A stretch of 64,000 nt of DNA, from contig NZ_QUQV01000009.1 in assembly GCF_003400205.1 (NCBI RefSeq), forward strand, positions 62,001 through 126,000, read 5' to 3'. The notes under the pieces were generated by a model. That model did not search any database. It was given only the letters and a program-made list of their open reading frames with translations, and had not been told where the DNA came from. Origin of the DNA: Bacillus sp. HNG. GTDB lineage: Bacteria > Bacillota > Bacilli > Bacillales > Bacillaceae_L. A program made the translations under genes and the position numbers. Of the stretch, positions 30,651 to 39,502 are shown in pieces (position 1 is the first letter of the stretch; every line of letters begins with the position of its first letter).

Positions 30651-31718
30651 ATGTATAAGAAAACGAGAATCATCGCCATTTCTTTTATATTAATAGCTTT
30701 AACATTTTTATCTGCTTGCGGCGGAAAGGAAACAGGAGGAACTAAGCAATCGAATGAAAAGGTATTAAATTTATTCAACTGGGCGGAATATTTACCACAA
30801 GAAGTGATCCAACAATTTGAAGAGGAAACAGGAATAAAAGTAAATTACGATGCGTACTCAAGCAACGAGGAAATGATGGCGAAATTACAAGCGGGAAATA
30901 CACAGTATGACATTGCTGTTGCTACAACATTTTTCGTTGATATCCTACTGAAACAAGATTTAATCCAGAAAATAAATAAAGAAAATATCCCGAATGTTAA
31001 AAACCTAGATTCAACGTTTACGACTGCCGAATTTGATAAAGAGGGTGACTATTTCATTCCTTATCTCTGGGGTTCGGGGGTTTTATTTCAAAATACGGAA
31101 CTCGTAGATTTTGAAATAAAAGGCTATGAGGATCTATTCAGGCCAGAGCTTAAGGATAAAGTCGTTTTACCAGATGACCAACGAGGTGTAATTGGGCTTG
31201 CTCTGCAAATGCTAGGATATTCAATGAATACGACTGACGAAAAAGAGTTAGAAGAAGCAAAAGAAAAGCTTTTAGAGCTTCGTCCAAATATTAGGGCATT
31301 TAACACGGAGCCAAAAACAATGATGATTTCTGGGGATGTTGCAGCAGGAATGGCATGGACAGCTGAAGTATTTAATGCACAAAAAGAAAATCCAGCTATT
31401 GTTCCAATTATTCCTGAAGAAGGCTTAATGGTTTTCCATGACAATTTTGTTATTCCAAAAGACGCACCGCATCTTGAAAATGCAGAAAAATTTATAGACT
31501 TCTTGCTACAACCTGAAATCAGTAAACTAATTTCTACAACATATCCGTACGGGAACCCTAATGTGGAAGCTTATAAATTGCTTCCAGAGGATTTAAAGAA
31601 TAATAAAGTTGTGTATCCAGATCTTGATCAAGTTACAAATGTACAACAAGCGCTTGATATTGGAGAAGCAACACAATTATATGATCGGATTTACAGTGAG
31701 TTAAAGGCAGGAAATTAG
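30651..31718 (+). CDS. potD: Spermidine/putrescine-type ABC transporter binding lipoprotein, copy 1
   Basis: 355 residues. Lipoprotein signal with lipobox LSAC (Cys23), then the PotD/PotF-type start VLNLFNWAEYLPQEVIQQFEEETGIKVNYD and DNFVIPKDAPHLENAEKFIDFLLQPE. Delivers polyamine to PotABC on the outer membrane face. ATG begins at the base after the amidohydrolase stop, so both share sigma-54 promoter 1. A close paralog lies at 41149; the two may differ in ligand. Confidence 0.9.
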   Translation: MYKKTRIIAISFILIALTFLSACGGKETGGTKQSNEKVLNLFNWAEYLPQEVIQQFEEETGIKVNYDAYSSNEEMMAKLQAGNTQYDIAVATTFFVDILLKQDLIQKINKENIPNVKNLDSTFTTAEFDKEGDYFIPYLWGSGVLFQNTELVDFEIKGYEDLFRPELKDKVVLPDDQRGVIGLALQMLGYSMNTTDEKELEEAKEKLLELRPNIRAFNTEPKTMMISGDVAAGMAWTAEVFNAQKENPAIVPIIPEEGLMVFHDNFVIPKDAPHLENAEKFIDFLLQPEISKLISTTYPYGNPNVEAYKLLPEDLKNNKVVYPDLDQVTNVQQALDIGEATQLYDRIYSELKAGN

Positions 31719-31723
31719 TGGAT

Positions 31724-31759
31724 AAATGGTAGATTCCGTCTTGGGATCTACCATTTTTT
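31724..31759 (+). terminator. Terminator after potD copy 1
   Basis: AAATGGTAGAT pairs with ATCTACCATTT (11 bp), followed by T residues. It lies 25 bases before the potA promoter. Confidence 0.85.
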
Positions 31760-31784
31760 CATAAATCCTTCAATCGCTAGCAAA

Positions 31785-31801
31785 TTGGCATGTTTTTTGC
31801 A
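31785..31801 (+). promoter_or_regulatory. Sigma-54 promoter 2
   Basis: TTGGCAT-GTTTT-TTGCA, exact spacing, 44 bases before the potA start. Confidence 0.88.
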
Positions 31802-31844
31802 TTTAATTTCTAAAAAGGGTTCTAACAAGGGGGAAGATAATGGC

Positions 31845-32924
31845 ATGTCAGTAAACATGGTCGAACTACAAAATATTAACAAACAATTCGGGGAAACGAA
31901 GGTTGTCCAAAATGTGTCATTGAATGTAAAAGAGGGGGAGTTTTTAACATTACTAGGACCAAGTGGATGTGGGAAAACAACGACTCTCCGTATGATTGCC
32001 GGCTTCGAACAACCTACCTCAGGCAGCATTCTTTTAGATGGTAAGCATGTGGAAGGAATACCTGCCAATAGACGAAATGTGAATACAGTCTTTCAAAGCT
32101 ATGCCCTTTTTCCACATATGAATATTTTTGATAATGTGGCATTCGGACTGAAAATGAAGGGCGTTGATAGAGGAATTATTAAGGAAAAGGTCATGAAAAT
32201 GTTAGAACTTGTTCGATTACAAGGCTACGAAAAAAGAACTCCGGGACAGCTAAGTGGCGGTCAAAAGCAACGGATTGCGATTGCACGAGCTTTAATTAAC
32301 AATCCAAAGGTGATTTTATTAGATGAACCCCTGGGAGCCTTAGATTTAAAGCTTCGTAAACAAATGCAGGTTGAATTGAAGCATCTTCAACAACAGCTTA
32401 AAATCACATTTATTTATGTTACTCATGATCAGGAAGAGGCACTTACGATGTCGGACCGGATTGCCGTTATGAATAATGGATTCATTGAACAGCTAGGGTC
32501 TCCGATTGAAATCTATGAAAAACCACAAACCAAGTTTGTTGCCGATTTTATCGGTGAAACGAATCTATTTGAAGGGAACATTTCAAGGTTGGATAACCGC
32601 TCTGCGTATTTAGATTTCGGTGGTAAAGAAATTGAAGTAAAGAACGAAGGACTACGGGTTGGAGAAAAAGTATTTGTTACCATTCGTCCAGAACGTATTA
32701 AAATCGTTGAGGACCAATCTCCTAAAACGAATTCTGTAACATTAAAGGGAAGATTTAAGGAACTAATCTATGTGGGATCTGTTTCAAAAATGGTAGTTTT
32801 ACTTGAAAATGGGAAGGAAGTTGTTGTGAATGAACAAGCAGCAGGCTCCCAACCAATCGACTACATCAATAAGGATATTTATTTAACGTGGGGAGTCGAC
32901 CATGGGGTTGTGATGAAGGAATAG
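31845..32924 (+). CDS. potA: Spermidine/putrescine ABC transporter ATPase
   Basis: 359 residues. Walker A GPSGCGKTT near residue 41, signature LSGGQKQRIAIARAL, Walker B VILLDEPLGALD, switch His in YVTHDQEEAL, then a C-terminal TOBE-type regulatory domain (FIGETNLFEG onward). Energises PotB-PotC. Upstream in-frame codons lie in or before the sigma-54 promoter and cannot be translated from it; ATG 31845 follows GGGGGA at ten bases (ATG 31857 is also possible). Convergent with potBC. Confidence 0.92.
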   Translation: MSVNMVELQNINKQFGETKVVQNVSLNVKEGEFLTLLGPSGCGKTTTLRMIAGFEQPTSGSILLDGKHVEGIPANRRNVNTVFQSYALFPHMNIFDNVAFGLKMKGVDRGIIKEKVMKMLELVRLQGYEKRTPGQLSGGQKQRIAIARALINNPKVILLDEPLGALDLKLRKQMQVELKHLQQQLKITFIYVTHDQEEALTMSDRIAVMNNGFIEQLGSPIEIYEKPQTKFVADFIGETNLFEGNISRLDNRSAYLDFGGKEIEVKNEGLRVGEKVFVTIRPERIKIVEDQSPKTNSVTLKGRFKELIYVGSVSKMVVLLENGKEVVVNEQAAGSQPIDYINKDIYLTWGVDHGVVMKE

Positions 32925-32987
32925 TTCAGGCTGTCGACAGATAATGAGCTGACGAATGAGGTAAACAATGATTTCAGCGGATGGTAC

Positions 32988-33150
32988 GAGATCCTCGAAA
33001 ATGCATGCATTTTCTTCGTGCGGTGTAGCCTCAAGGAAGCAAACTCAACGTCCTGCGGGAATAGCGAGCCAAGCGAGACCCCGCAGTGAAGCGAGGAGGC
33101 TTGCGGATCGCCCGCGGAAAGCGAGTGCCAGGAGCGGAAATCACATTATG
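32988..33150. repeat. Dispersed Bacillus intergenic repeats after potA
   Basis: First a hairpin-forming piece, TCCTCGAAAATGCA then TTTTCTTCGTGCG (32991-33023), which recurs inverted at about 42388-42424. Then a GC-rich piece (AACGTCCTGCGGG ... ACCCCGCAG ... GCGGAAAGCGAGTGCC ... GGAGCGGAAATCA, about 33046-33144). I recognise this wording as a common non-coding repeat in Bacillus genomes. No gene; the frames across it are spurious. The stretch 33175-33345 shows nothing recognisable. Confidence 0.65.
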
Positions 33151-33345
33151 TTTTTAAAAGCAACAATCTTTTAGAAATGAGCCTTTCGTTTTTTTTAGAC
33201 GATCTTGATACCAAATGTTAGACAAGATGTGAAAAGAAATTACCTTCTCACTGGAAGGAGAATAATTACTAATTCCCTTCGTAGAATGATATTAAAAAAC
33301 AACAAAGTTAACGAAAACAGCCAAACGAAAAGAGCTTGGATCGGT

Positions 33346-33544
33346 ACTGCACCCCAGAAGTTAGAGTTAAAAATCTAACTTCTGGGGTGTTTTTTTATGG
33401 CAAAGTATGGTGGGAAATTTAAATTAAATATTACTACAATAATGAACGTATTAAAGTAAAACTGGCTGGTTTAAGTCCAATACAATTCCGAACTCAAACC
33501 AGCCAATTAGCAGCATAATAAAAACTCTAACTTTGTGGGGTCAC
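33346..33544 (+). mobile_element. Internally deleted IS3-family (IS150-type) element
   Basis: About 200 bases. The left end (TGCACCCCAGAAGTTAGAG) and right end (CTCTAACTTTGTGGGGTCA) form imperfect inverted repeats. Inside, ATG at 33397 begins MAKYGGKFKL, the first residues of an IS150-type OrfA. At 33430-33520 the frame YYNNERIKVKLAGLSPIQFRTQTSQLAA is the tail of OrfB. Everything between is gone, so it is a non-autonomous remnant. Family call by recall of IS150-type sequences. Confidence 0.75.
33350..33396 (+). terminator. Strong hairpin at the IS left end, acting as terminator for potA
   Basis: A perfect 16-bp stem (CACCCCAGAAGTTAGA and its complement), loop of eight, then seven T. Such structures block read-through into IS3-family transposase genes. 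Here it also sits downstream of potA. Confidence 0.85.
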
Positions 33545-33572
33545 CATCATCATTCCAAGCTCTTTTCAATTT

Positions 33573-34355
33573 CTATCCATTTTTCCTCATCAACAACCGT
33601 TCGCCAATAATAACGGCACCCAGTGTAACGAGAAGCATTAATGTTGATAATGCGTTAATTTCCGGGGTTACCCCATACCGAACCATTGAGAATATTTGTA
33701 ATGGAAGTGTTGTACTTCCTGGACCAGCTACAAAGAAGCTCACGATTACATCATCAAGAGAGATGGTAAATGAAAGCAATGCACTTGCTACAATCGCGGG
33801 TCCTATAATTGGTAAGGTAATAAGTCGGAAGGTTTGCCATTCACTAGCACCTAAATCCATGGCTGCCTCTTCCACAGAACGATCAAATCCTTTCAAACGA
33901 GCCCTTACAACGACAACAACATATGGAATACAAAATGTAATGTGAGAAATGATAAGTGTCCAAATACCTAAAGGCATTTTTACCATTGAGAAGAAGGCTA
34001 GTAATGAAATCCCCATTACAATCTCTGACATGACAAGGGGAATATAAAGCATTCCATCAAGCATCGATTTTCCCTTGAAATGATATTTGTACATCCCAAC
34101 TGATACGAGGGTTCCTAAAATCGTTGATGCAATCGTAGAGACAATTGCCACGATAATCGTAATTTTAGCTGCCTCTAAAACTTCAGTATTTGACCAAAGC
34201 TTTGCATACCATTCAAATGTAAATCCTGTCCACACAGCGTTAAGTTTTGATTTATTAAATGAAAACAGGATTAAAATTAGTATTGGTAAATACAAAAAAG
34301 AATAAATAAGAGCGCCATATATGACAGACGACCATTTTGTAAACCTTGAATTCAC
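33573..34355 (-). CDS. potC: Spermidine/putrescine ABC transporter permease
   Basis: 260 residues, six membrane helices, and the EAA loop EEAAMDLGASEWQTFRLITLPI that docks on PotA. PotC-like length and C terminus. The GTG start is one base beyond the potB stop, so the two are co-translated. Convergent with potA across the IS remnant, an unusual split of a transporter normally encoded as potABCD. Confidence 0.92.
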   Translation of the reverse strand: MNSRFTKWSSVIYGALIYSFLYLPILILILFSFNKSKLNAVWTGFTFEWYAKLWSNTEVLEAAKITIIVAIVSTIASTILGTLVSVGMYKYHFKGKSMLDGMLYIPLVMSEIVMGISLLAFFSMVKMPLGIWTLIISHITFCIPYVVVVVRARLKGFDRSVEEAAMDLGASEWQTFRLITLPIIGPAIVASALLSFTISLDDVIVSFFVAGPGSTTLPLQIFSMVRYGVTPEINALSTLMLLVTLGAVIIGERLLMRKNG

Positions 34356-34356
34356 C

Positions 34357-35277
34357 TTACATCACCCCCAAGTCATCTTTGTTTCCTTTAGAAATACGTA
34401 GATAAACGAAGATTAAGATCATGGTTAAAATGACTAAAATAACCGATGATGCCGCTCCAAATGGCCAATCCCTTGCAGTAAGGAACTGATTTTTAATTAG
34501 ATTTCCTATCATCATTGTCTTTGCTCCGCCCATAAGGTCAGGAATGAAAAACAGTCCCAAGGTTGGAATAAATACAAGTAAGGAGCCAGCGACGATACCG
34601 GGCATCGTTAGAGGTAGTGTAATTTTCATAAAGGTTTGCCAGCCTTTTGCTCCTAGATCACTAGCAGCCTCCAAATAGGATTTATCAAGCTTTTCGATTG
34701 AAGCATATAACGGAAGTACCATAAATGGAAATAGAGTATACACAAGCCCTACTAATATGGCGCCATTATTATAAAGCAATGCAAGTGGTTCTGATATAAT
34801 TCCAATACTCATTAGAAGATGATTGATTACTCCTTCGGTGCGAAGCAAAATAATCCAAGCATATGTACGGATAAGTGAATTCGTCCAAAAAGGAATGATA
34901 ACCAGAAACAATAAGAATGTTCGATACTTTGGGGAAGAACGAGCAATTATATACGCAAAAGGATATCCAAATATAATGCAAATAACGGTGGTGACTGTTG
35001 CCATCAAAATAGACATGAGCAATATATTCAAATATAAAGAATCAAAGAATCGGGCGTAGTTCTGCCATGTAAAAATATATTCAATTCCACCATACGTACC
35101 CCTAGTCATAAAACTTACAACAAGAATCAGGACAATCGGGATAAATAGAAATGCAATCATCCAGAATGTGACTGGGGATAACATCCATATTGGACCGGCA
35201 CTCTTTATCCTCCTCTTTTTCGGTCGTTTATCGAGCAACGTAACCGGTTGATTTGTAGAAAGCTCCTCTTTATTCAT
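34357..35277 (-). CDS. potB: Spermidine/putrescine ABC transporter permease
   Basis: 306 residues with a cytosolic basic N terminus (KRPKKRRIKSAGP) and six membrane helices. The EAA loop LEAASDLGAKGWQTFMKITLPLTMPG is clear. PotB family. ATG 35277 has GGAGGGG six bases upstream; an earlier in-frame ATG overlaps that site. Transcribed from the minus-strand sigma-54 promoter at 35318-35334. Confidence 0.92.
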   Translation of the reverse strand: MNKEELSTNQPVTLLDKRPKKRRIKSAGPIWMLSPVTFWMIAFLFIPIVLILVVSFMTRGTYGGIEYIFTWQNYARFFDSLYLNILLMSILMATVTTVICIIFGYPFAYIIARSSPKYRTFLLFLVIIPFWTNSLIRTYAWIILLRTEGVINHLLMSIGIISEPLALLYNNGAILVGLVYTLFPFMVLPLYASIEKLDKSYLEAASDLGAKGWQTFMKITLPLTMPGIVAGSLLVFIPTLGLFFIPDLMGGAKTMMIGNLIKNQFLTARDWPFGAASSVILVILTMILIFVYLRISKGNKDDLGVM

Positions 35278-35317
35278 CTTTGACCCCTCCTGCATTAAAA
35301 CGATTACCTTTTATATA

Positions 35318-35334
35318 TGCAAGATTCATTCCAA
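35318..35334 (-). promoter_or_regulatory. Sigma-54 promoter 3 (minus strand, potBC)
   Basis: On the minus strand TTGGAAT-GAATC-TTGCA; GG and GC 12 bases apart. It is 41 bases before potB. Confidence 0.83.
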
Positions 35335-35386
35335 TCTTAGGTTTTCCTACTCTTTTTTTATTTCAAAACTTTTAAAGAGGGTAGTT

Positions 35387-35419
35387 ATGCACATGTGAAT
35401 AACTTATTCATTTTTGCAT
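35387..35419. promoter_or_regulatory. 33-bp dyad, probable enhancer (UAS), copy A
   Basis: ATGCA, four bases, TGAATAA-C-TTATTCA, four bases, TGCAT. Lies between the divergent sigma-54 promoters 3 and 4, 53 and 58 bases from them. Near-identical copy at 42458. Activator binding is inferred. Confidence 0.72.
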
Positions 35420-35476
35420 AGTGCTTATCCACTGTAAAATTAGATTTCCACATTTAACTTCTGTGAAAATTCTAAC

Positions 35477-35493
35477 TTGGTACGTTACTTGCA
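35477..35493 (+). promoter_or_regulatory. Sigma-54 promoter 4
   Basis: TTGGTAC-GTTAC-TTGCA, exact spacing. Drives the FAD oxidoreductase gene and probably the three genes after it. Confidence 0.85.
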
Positions 35494-35539
35494 TAAATCT
35501 ATTTTAGATACAAACGGAAAATGTAGGAGAGTGGACTTT

Positions 35540-36814
35540 TTGAAACAACTTTCAATGTGGGAGGCAACTTCAAATACGAAAAAACAACGTTCATCTTTAT
35601 CCGGAAACGAAGAGTGTGATGTAGTCATTATTGGAGGAGGCTTTACGGGGTTATCAACGGCTTATCATTTGCAAAAGAAAAACGTCAAAACAATTGTACT
35701 TGAAAAAAGCTATCTCGGAAGCGGCGCAAGTGGTCGAAATGGCGGTCAAATTTTAACAGGCTTTATTGACTCGATGAGCTCACTTGCGAAGAAAAAAAGC
35801 TTGGAAACGGCAAAGCAAATGCTCCAAATGTCTCTTGATTCCATTGATTTAATTGAACGGATTAGTAAGGATCATCATATTGCCTGTTCCTTCAAACGTT
35901 CAGGCCACATATACGCTGCCTATAAGCTAACGCATATCGACTGGTTAAAGGAGGAGCAAAAGATCCTAGAAAAGGACTTTAACTACAAGGTTCGGGTACT
36001 TGATAAGCAGGATTTACAAGCAGAATTAAAAACAGATTTTTATCATGGTGGGTGTATTGATGAAAATAGTGCAACCTATCATCCATTTAATTATGTGCTG
36101 GGGTTAGCAGAGACGGTAGAAAAACTCGGAGGCACAATCTTTGAAAATTCAGAGGCGCTTGAAATCATAAAAACGTCAAATGGGAAAGTCACCATTATGA
36201 CTGAAGATGGGAGGGTGACAGCGGATCATTTAGTCATTGTCACGAACGCCTATTCAGGAAATTTACATAAAACGATTTCTCGAAGCGTCATACCAGTTGA
36301 AAGCATTATGATTGCTACCGAACAATTACCGGAAGAGCTAGTTTCTAAGTTAATCCCAAAAGATAGAGCCGTTTTTGATACAAAACACATGCTTTATTAC
36401 TTCAGAAGAACACCTGACAATCGAATTGCTTTTGGAGGATCGGGTCGGTCATTAAGTGGTGATACAGCTCCACTCTACTTAAAGTTAAAAGAGGGAATGA
36501 ACAACGTTTTTCCAGAGTTAAAAAAATATAGCGCTGAATTTTGCTGGAGCGGGAAGGTTGGGTTTACAAAGGAAATGCTTCCGTACATTGGTCAGCTAGA
36601 GGATGGTACCCATTTTGCTTTCGGATATGCCGGGCATGGCGCGGCAATGTCGACTTTAATGGGGAAACTGCTTGCTGGCAATATCCTTTCCGAAAACAAT
36701 GGAAAAAATCCATTTGAAAAAAATGATTTACGCCCCATTCCGTTTTATAGTCAGCATGGAAAAGTAGTTGGCCTAATGAAGTACTATTTTAAGGTTAAAG
36801 ACGCCATCTCATAA
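35540..36814 (+). CDS. FAD-dependent amine oxidase-like oxidoreductase (DAO family)
   Basis: 424 residues. FAD-binding VVIIGGGFTGLSTAYHLQKK near residue 27, then GSGASGRNGGQI, and the C-terminal FAD segment FAFGYAGHGAAMSTLMGKLLA. This pattern fits the DAO/PuuB-like group that oxidises gamma-glutamylputrescine and other secondary amines. TTG 35540 is favoured because AGGAGAG lies eight bases upstream; codons further up fall in the sigma-54 promoter. ATG 35555 is the alternative. The first gene of a set with an acyltransferase/hydrolase and an aldehyde dehydrogenase, so an aldehyde product is likely. Substrate not proven. Confidence 0.82.
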   Translation: MKQLSMWEATSNTKKQRSSLSGNEECDVVIIGGGFTGLSTAYHLQKKNVKTIVLEKSYLGSGASGRNGGQILTGFIDSMSSLAKKKSLETAKQMLQMSLDSIDLIERISKDHHIACSFKRSGHIYAAYKLTHIDWLKEEQKILEKDFNYKVRVLDKQDLQAELKTDFYHGGCIDENSATYHPFNYVLGLAETVEKLGGTIFENSEALEIIKTSNGKVTIMTEDGRVTADHLVIVTNAYSGNLHKTISRSVIPVESIMIATEQLPEELVSKLIPKDRAVFDTKHMLYYFRRTPDNRIAFGGSGRSLSGDTAPLYLKLKEGMNNVFPELKKYSAEFCWSGKVGFTKEMLPYIGQLEDGTHFAFGYAGHGAAMSTLMGKLLAGNILSENNGKNPFEKNDLRPIPFYSQHGKVVGLMKYYFKVKDAIS

Positions 36815-36893
36815 GATAAACAGATACCAGCATACAATTATAAAAAAGGTATTTTGGCTAAAAAGGGATAGATAAAAAGAAAGGAATGTCGAC

Positions 36894-37970
36894 ATGATAA
36901 AAAAACTCCAGCTGTCAGGTACACCTAGGCAAATTGGTGAAAAACATGGCAGCGAAGGGAAAAGTGAGGTCCATCAAAGTCTTGAAACCTATGAATCTCT
37001 CTTTTATGGATATAGCAAAATCAGTTGGAATCAGGCTATTCAAGTAGCATTGGAACATTTACCAGCGATAAATGCTTATAATGAAGACTTTATTGAGGAA
37101 ATGGAAGGTGTGGCGAAGGGGGCTGGGGTTAGATTTGAGGATATTTTAGTATTAAACACTCGAAGTGAAATTGCATTAGCAGGAAGAAAAACATTTTCAG
37201 ATGGTTGTACCGCTATTGCCCTGACTCCACCACTAACTAAGGAAACAATCATTGGTCAAAACTGGGATTGGAAATCCGAACAAACAAATAGCTTACTCTT
37301 GCTTGAGATTGAGCAAAAGAATATGCCCGCCATAAAAATGATTACCGAGGGTGGATTAATTGGGAAAATTGGCTTAAATAGTAGCGGAATTGCTGTCTGT
37401 TTAAATGCACTACATACAAACAAAAAGTCCAATCAAATCCCGATTCATTTAGGCCTGCGCAGTGTCCTTAATTCCCATACCCTTCATGAAGCAATTTCAA
37501 AAATTAAACACACTCAAATGGCTTCTGCAGCTAATTTCCTTATTGCAAGTGAAGATGATAGCGGGCAGGCAATGGCAGCTAATTTTGAGGTTTCCCCATT
37601 TGGAATGGATATGATCTCAAACAACGAAGGAATGGTTGTTCACACGAACCATATTTGTTCACCCGAGGTTCAAAAACATCTTACAGATATGAATGAATAC
37701 AAATTTGAGGATTCCATGATCCGTAAAAATAGAGCAGAGCAACTGATTTTTTCGTGCATAAGAACGGGAACTGAAATGAATGAAAATCGCTTTAAGGAAT
37801 GGTTTTCTGATACCTTCAACTATCCAAATTCCATTAACCATTATGTGAATACGAGTGCACCTGAGCATCGTCAAATGGAGACGGTCTTCTCTGTCATTAT
37901 GAATCTATCAAAACGAACCATGCAAGTATGTATTGGTAAACCATCGTTGGATGGGTATATCGAGGTTTAA
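36894..37970 (+). CDS. C45-family autoproteolytic acyltransferase/hydrolase
   Basis: 358 residues resembling acyl-CoA:6-aminopenicillanate acyltransferase (peptidase C45, an Ntn hydrolase). The expected self-cleavage site is before Cys105 in SDGCTAIAL, which would become the N-terminal nucleophile; IIGQNWDWK is also typical. No signal peptide. GAAAGGA precedes the ATG. It sits between an amine oxidase and a semialdehyde dehydrogenase, so it may form or cleave an N-acyl amine in polyamine breakdown. That role is inference. Confidence 0.8.
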   Translation: MIKKLQLSGTPRQIGEKHGSEGKSEVHQSLETYESLFYGYSKISWNQAIQVALEHLPAINAYNEDFIEEMEGVAKGAGVRFEDILVLNTRSEIALAGRKTFSDGCTAIALTPPLTKETIIGQNWDWKSEQTNSLLLLEIEQKNMPAIKMITEGGLIGKIGLNSSGIAVCLNALHTNKKSNQIPIHLGLRSVLNSHTLHEAISKIKHTQMASAANFLIASEDDSGQAMAANFEVSPFGMDMISNNEGMVVHTNHICSPEVQKHLTDMNEYKFEDSMIRKNRAEQLIFSCIRTGTEMNENRFKEWFSDTFNYPNSINHYVNTSAPEHRQMETVFSVIMNLSKRTMQVCIGKPSLDGYIEV

Positions 37971-37994
37971 TCAAAAGTAAAAAGGAGTGGAACA

Positions 37995-39419
37995 ATGCTA
38001 TATATAAACGGAGAATGGAAGGAATCAAAGTCAGGAAAAACTCTTGAGGTAATCAATCCTGCAACATCTGAACGAATTCAGGAGGTTGCTTTCGGAGGAA
38101 CTGAAGAAACAAAAGAAGCAATAGCTGCTGCTACTGAGGCTTTTCCTATTTGGAAAAAGACAACGGGGAAGGAACGCGGTCAGTATCTTGAAAAAGTTGC
38201 GGCTTTATTACGAGAGAAAACAGACGAAATTGCTGTCGTGATGACATCTGAAATGGGTAAGCCCATTCCAGAGGCTATCCGTGAAATCGGCATTGCTATT
38301 GACTATGTGGATTGGTATGCCGAAGAGGCAAAACGAATTTATGGTGAAACACTTACTCCTTCCCATCCGGATAAACATTTAATGGTGTTGCGTGAACCTG
38401 TAGGTGTCACAGCAGCAATTACACCTTGGAATTTTCCAATTGCGATGATTACTCGTAAGTTAGCTCCAGCATTAGCGGCTGGATGTTCGGTGATCTTAAA
38501 ACCGGCATCAGCAACCCCACTTACGGCGATAAAGGTTTTTGAATGTTTTCATGAGGCTGAGATACCTAAAGGTGTCGTTAATTTAGTCATTGGTTCCGCT
38601 TCTGAAATTGCGGGAGAAATGACAAGCAATCCCGACGTGAAGAAAATTACCTTTACCGGTTCAACGGAGGTTGGGAAAAAGTTAATCCAAGACTCGGCCG
38701 CACAACTGAAAAAGGTATCGATGGAATTAGGTGGTCATGCTCCTTTTATCGTATTTGAGGATGCAGATTTGGATTTAGCTGTGGAAGGAATTATGCTAAC
38801 CAAGTTTAAAAACTGTGGGCAAACATGTATCAGCACAAATCGTATTTATGTTGCAGAAAAAATTGCGGAACAGTTTGGTCAAAAACTTGCTAATCGAGTA
38901 AGTACACTTACGATTGGGAATGGGCTAGAGGAAGGCATAGATGTGGGCCCTCTAATTGATAGGAAAGCATTAGAAAAGGTTGAGGAGCATGTGCAGGATG
39001 CACTTTCTCATAATGGAAAACTCCTTTGTGGAGGTAAACAGGCTGTTAAGGAGGGATTAAAGGGTAGTTTCTATGAGCCAACAGTAATTGCAGGGGCTAA
39101 TGAAAATATGAAAATCCTAACCGAAGAAACATTTGGACCAGTCGCTCCAATTATTTCTTTTACGTCTGAGGAAGAGGTAATTGGGAAGGTGAATCATGAG
39201 CAATATGGGTTGGCTTCATACTGCTACACAAAGGATTTAAGTCGAGCAATGAGGGTCATGCGGGAACTTGACTATGGAATTGTAGGAATAAACGATCCAA
39301 CTCCGATTGTGGCACAGGCTCCTTTTGGTGGAATGAAGGAAAGTGGAATCGGTAGGGAAGGTGGTAAATACGGATTAGAAGAATATTTGGAGGAAAAATT
39401 TGTTTCCATACAAATATAA
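37995..39419 (+). CDS. Succinate-semialdehyde dehydrogenase-like aldehyde dehydrogenase, copy 1
   Basis: 474 residues, ALDH superfamily. NAD(P)-binding ITPWNFP and FTGSTEVGK, general base Glu in SMELGGHAPF, nucleophile Cys in NCGQTCISTNR. Closest in look to GabD-type enzymes; a paralog lies at 51827. AAAGGAGTGG precedes the ATG 25 bases after the C45 gene, so they form one operon. In this context it may oxidise the aldehyde made by the FAD enzyme (possibly an acylaminobutyraldehyde) rather than succinate semialdehyde. Confidence 0.87.
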   Translation: MLYINGEWKESKSGKTLEVINPATSERIQEVAFGGTEETKEAIAAATEAFPIWKKTTGKERGQYLEKVAALLREKTDEIAVVMTSEMGKPIPEAIREIGIAIDYVDWYAEEAKRIYGETLTPSHPDKHLMVLREPVGVTAAITPWNFPIAMITRKLAPALAAGCSVILKPASATPLTAIKVFECFHEAEIPKGVVNLVIGSASEIAGEMTSNPDVKKITFTGSTEVGKKLIQDSAAQLKKVSMELGGHAPFIVFEDADLDLAVEGIMLTKFKNCGQTCISTNRIYVAEKIAEQFGQKLANRVSTLTIGNGLEEGIDVGPLIDRKALEKVEEHVQDALSHNGKLLCGGKQAVKEGLKGSFYEPTVIAGANENMKILTEETFGPVAPIISFTSEEEVIGKVNHEQYGLASYCYTKDLSRAMRVMRELDYGIVGINDPTPIVAQAPFGGMKESGIGREGGKYGLEEYLEEKFVSIQI

Positions 39420-39502
39420 TTAACCACTAAAGACAACTGGACAGTACTTGTTAAATTTTGGACAAAAATAAAATCTGTATCATTAAGAAAGGGTAGATAT
39501 TT

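Noticed and set aside
31785-31844. N-terminal extension of PotA by 20 residues
   Set aside because: The extra codons begin in the sigma-54 promoter itself; a transcript starting about 12 bases after the -12 element could not encode them.
32968-33174. An open frame of 68 codons after potA
   Set aside because: It runs through the GC-rich dispersed intergenic repeat and has no protein-like features.
35394-35402. DnaA box (TGTGAATAA) upstream of the oxidoreductase
   Set aside because: It is part of the 33-bp dyad that recurs at 42458 with sigma-54 promoters; the dyad explains it better.
35477-35539. N-terminal extension of the FAD oxidoreductase
   Set aside because: It overlaps sigma-54 promoter 4 and the expected transcript start; TTG 35540 has the ribosome site.
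39430-39502. A sigma-54 promoter before the GNAT-nitrilase fusion
   Set aside because: The closest candidate (CTGGACAGTACTTGTTA) has its G one base short of the required spacing and no GC.
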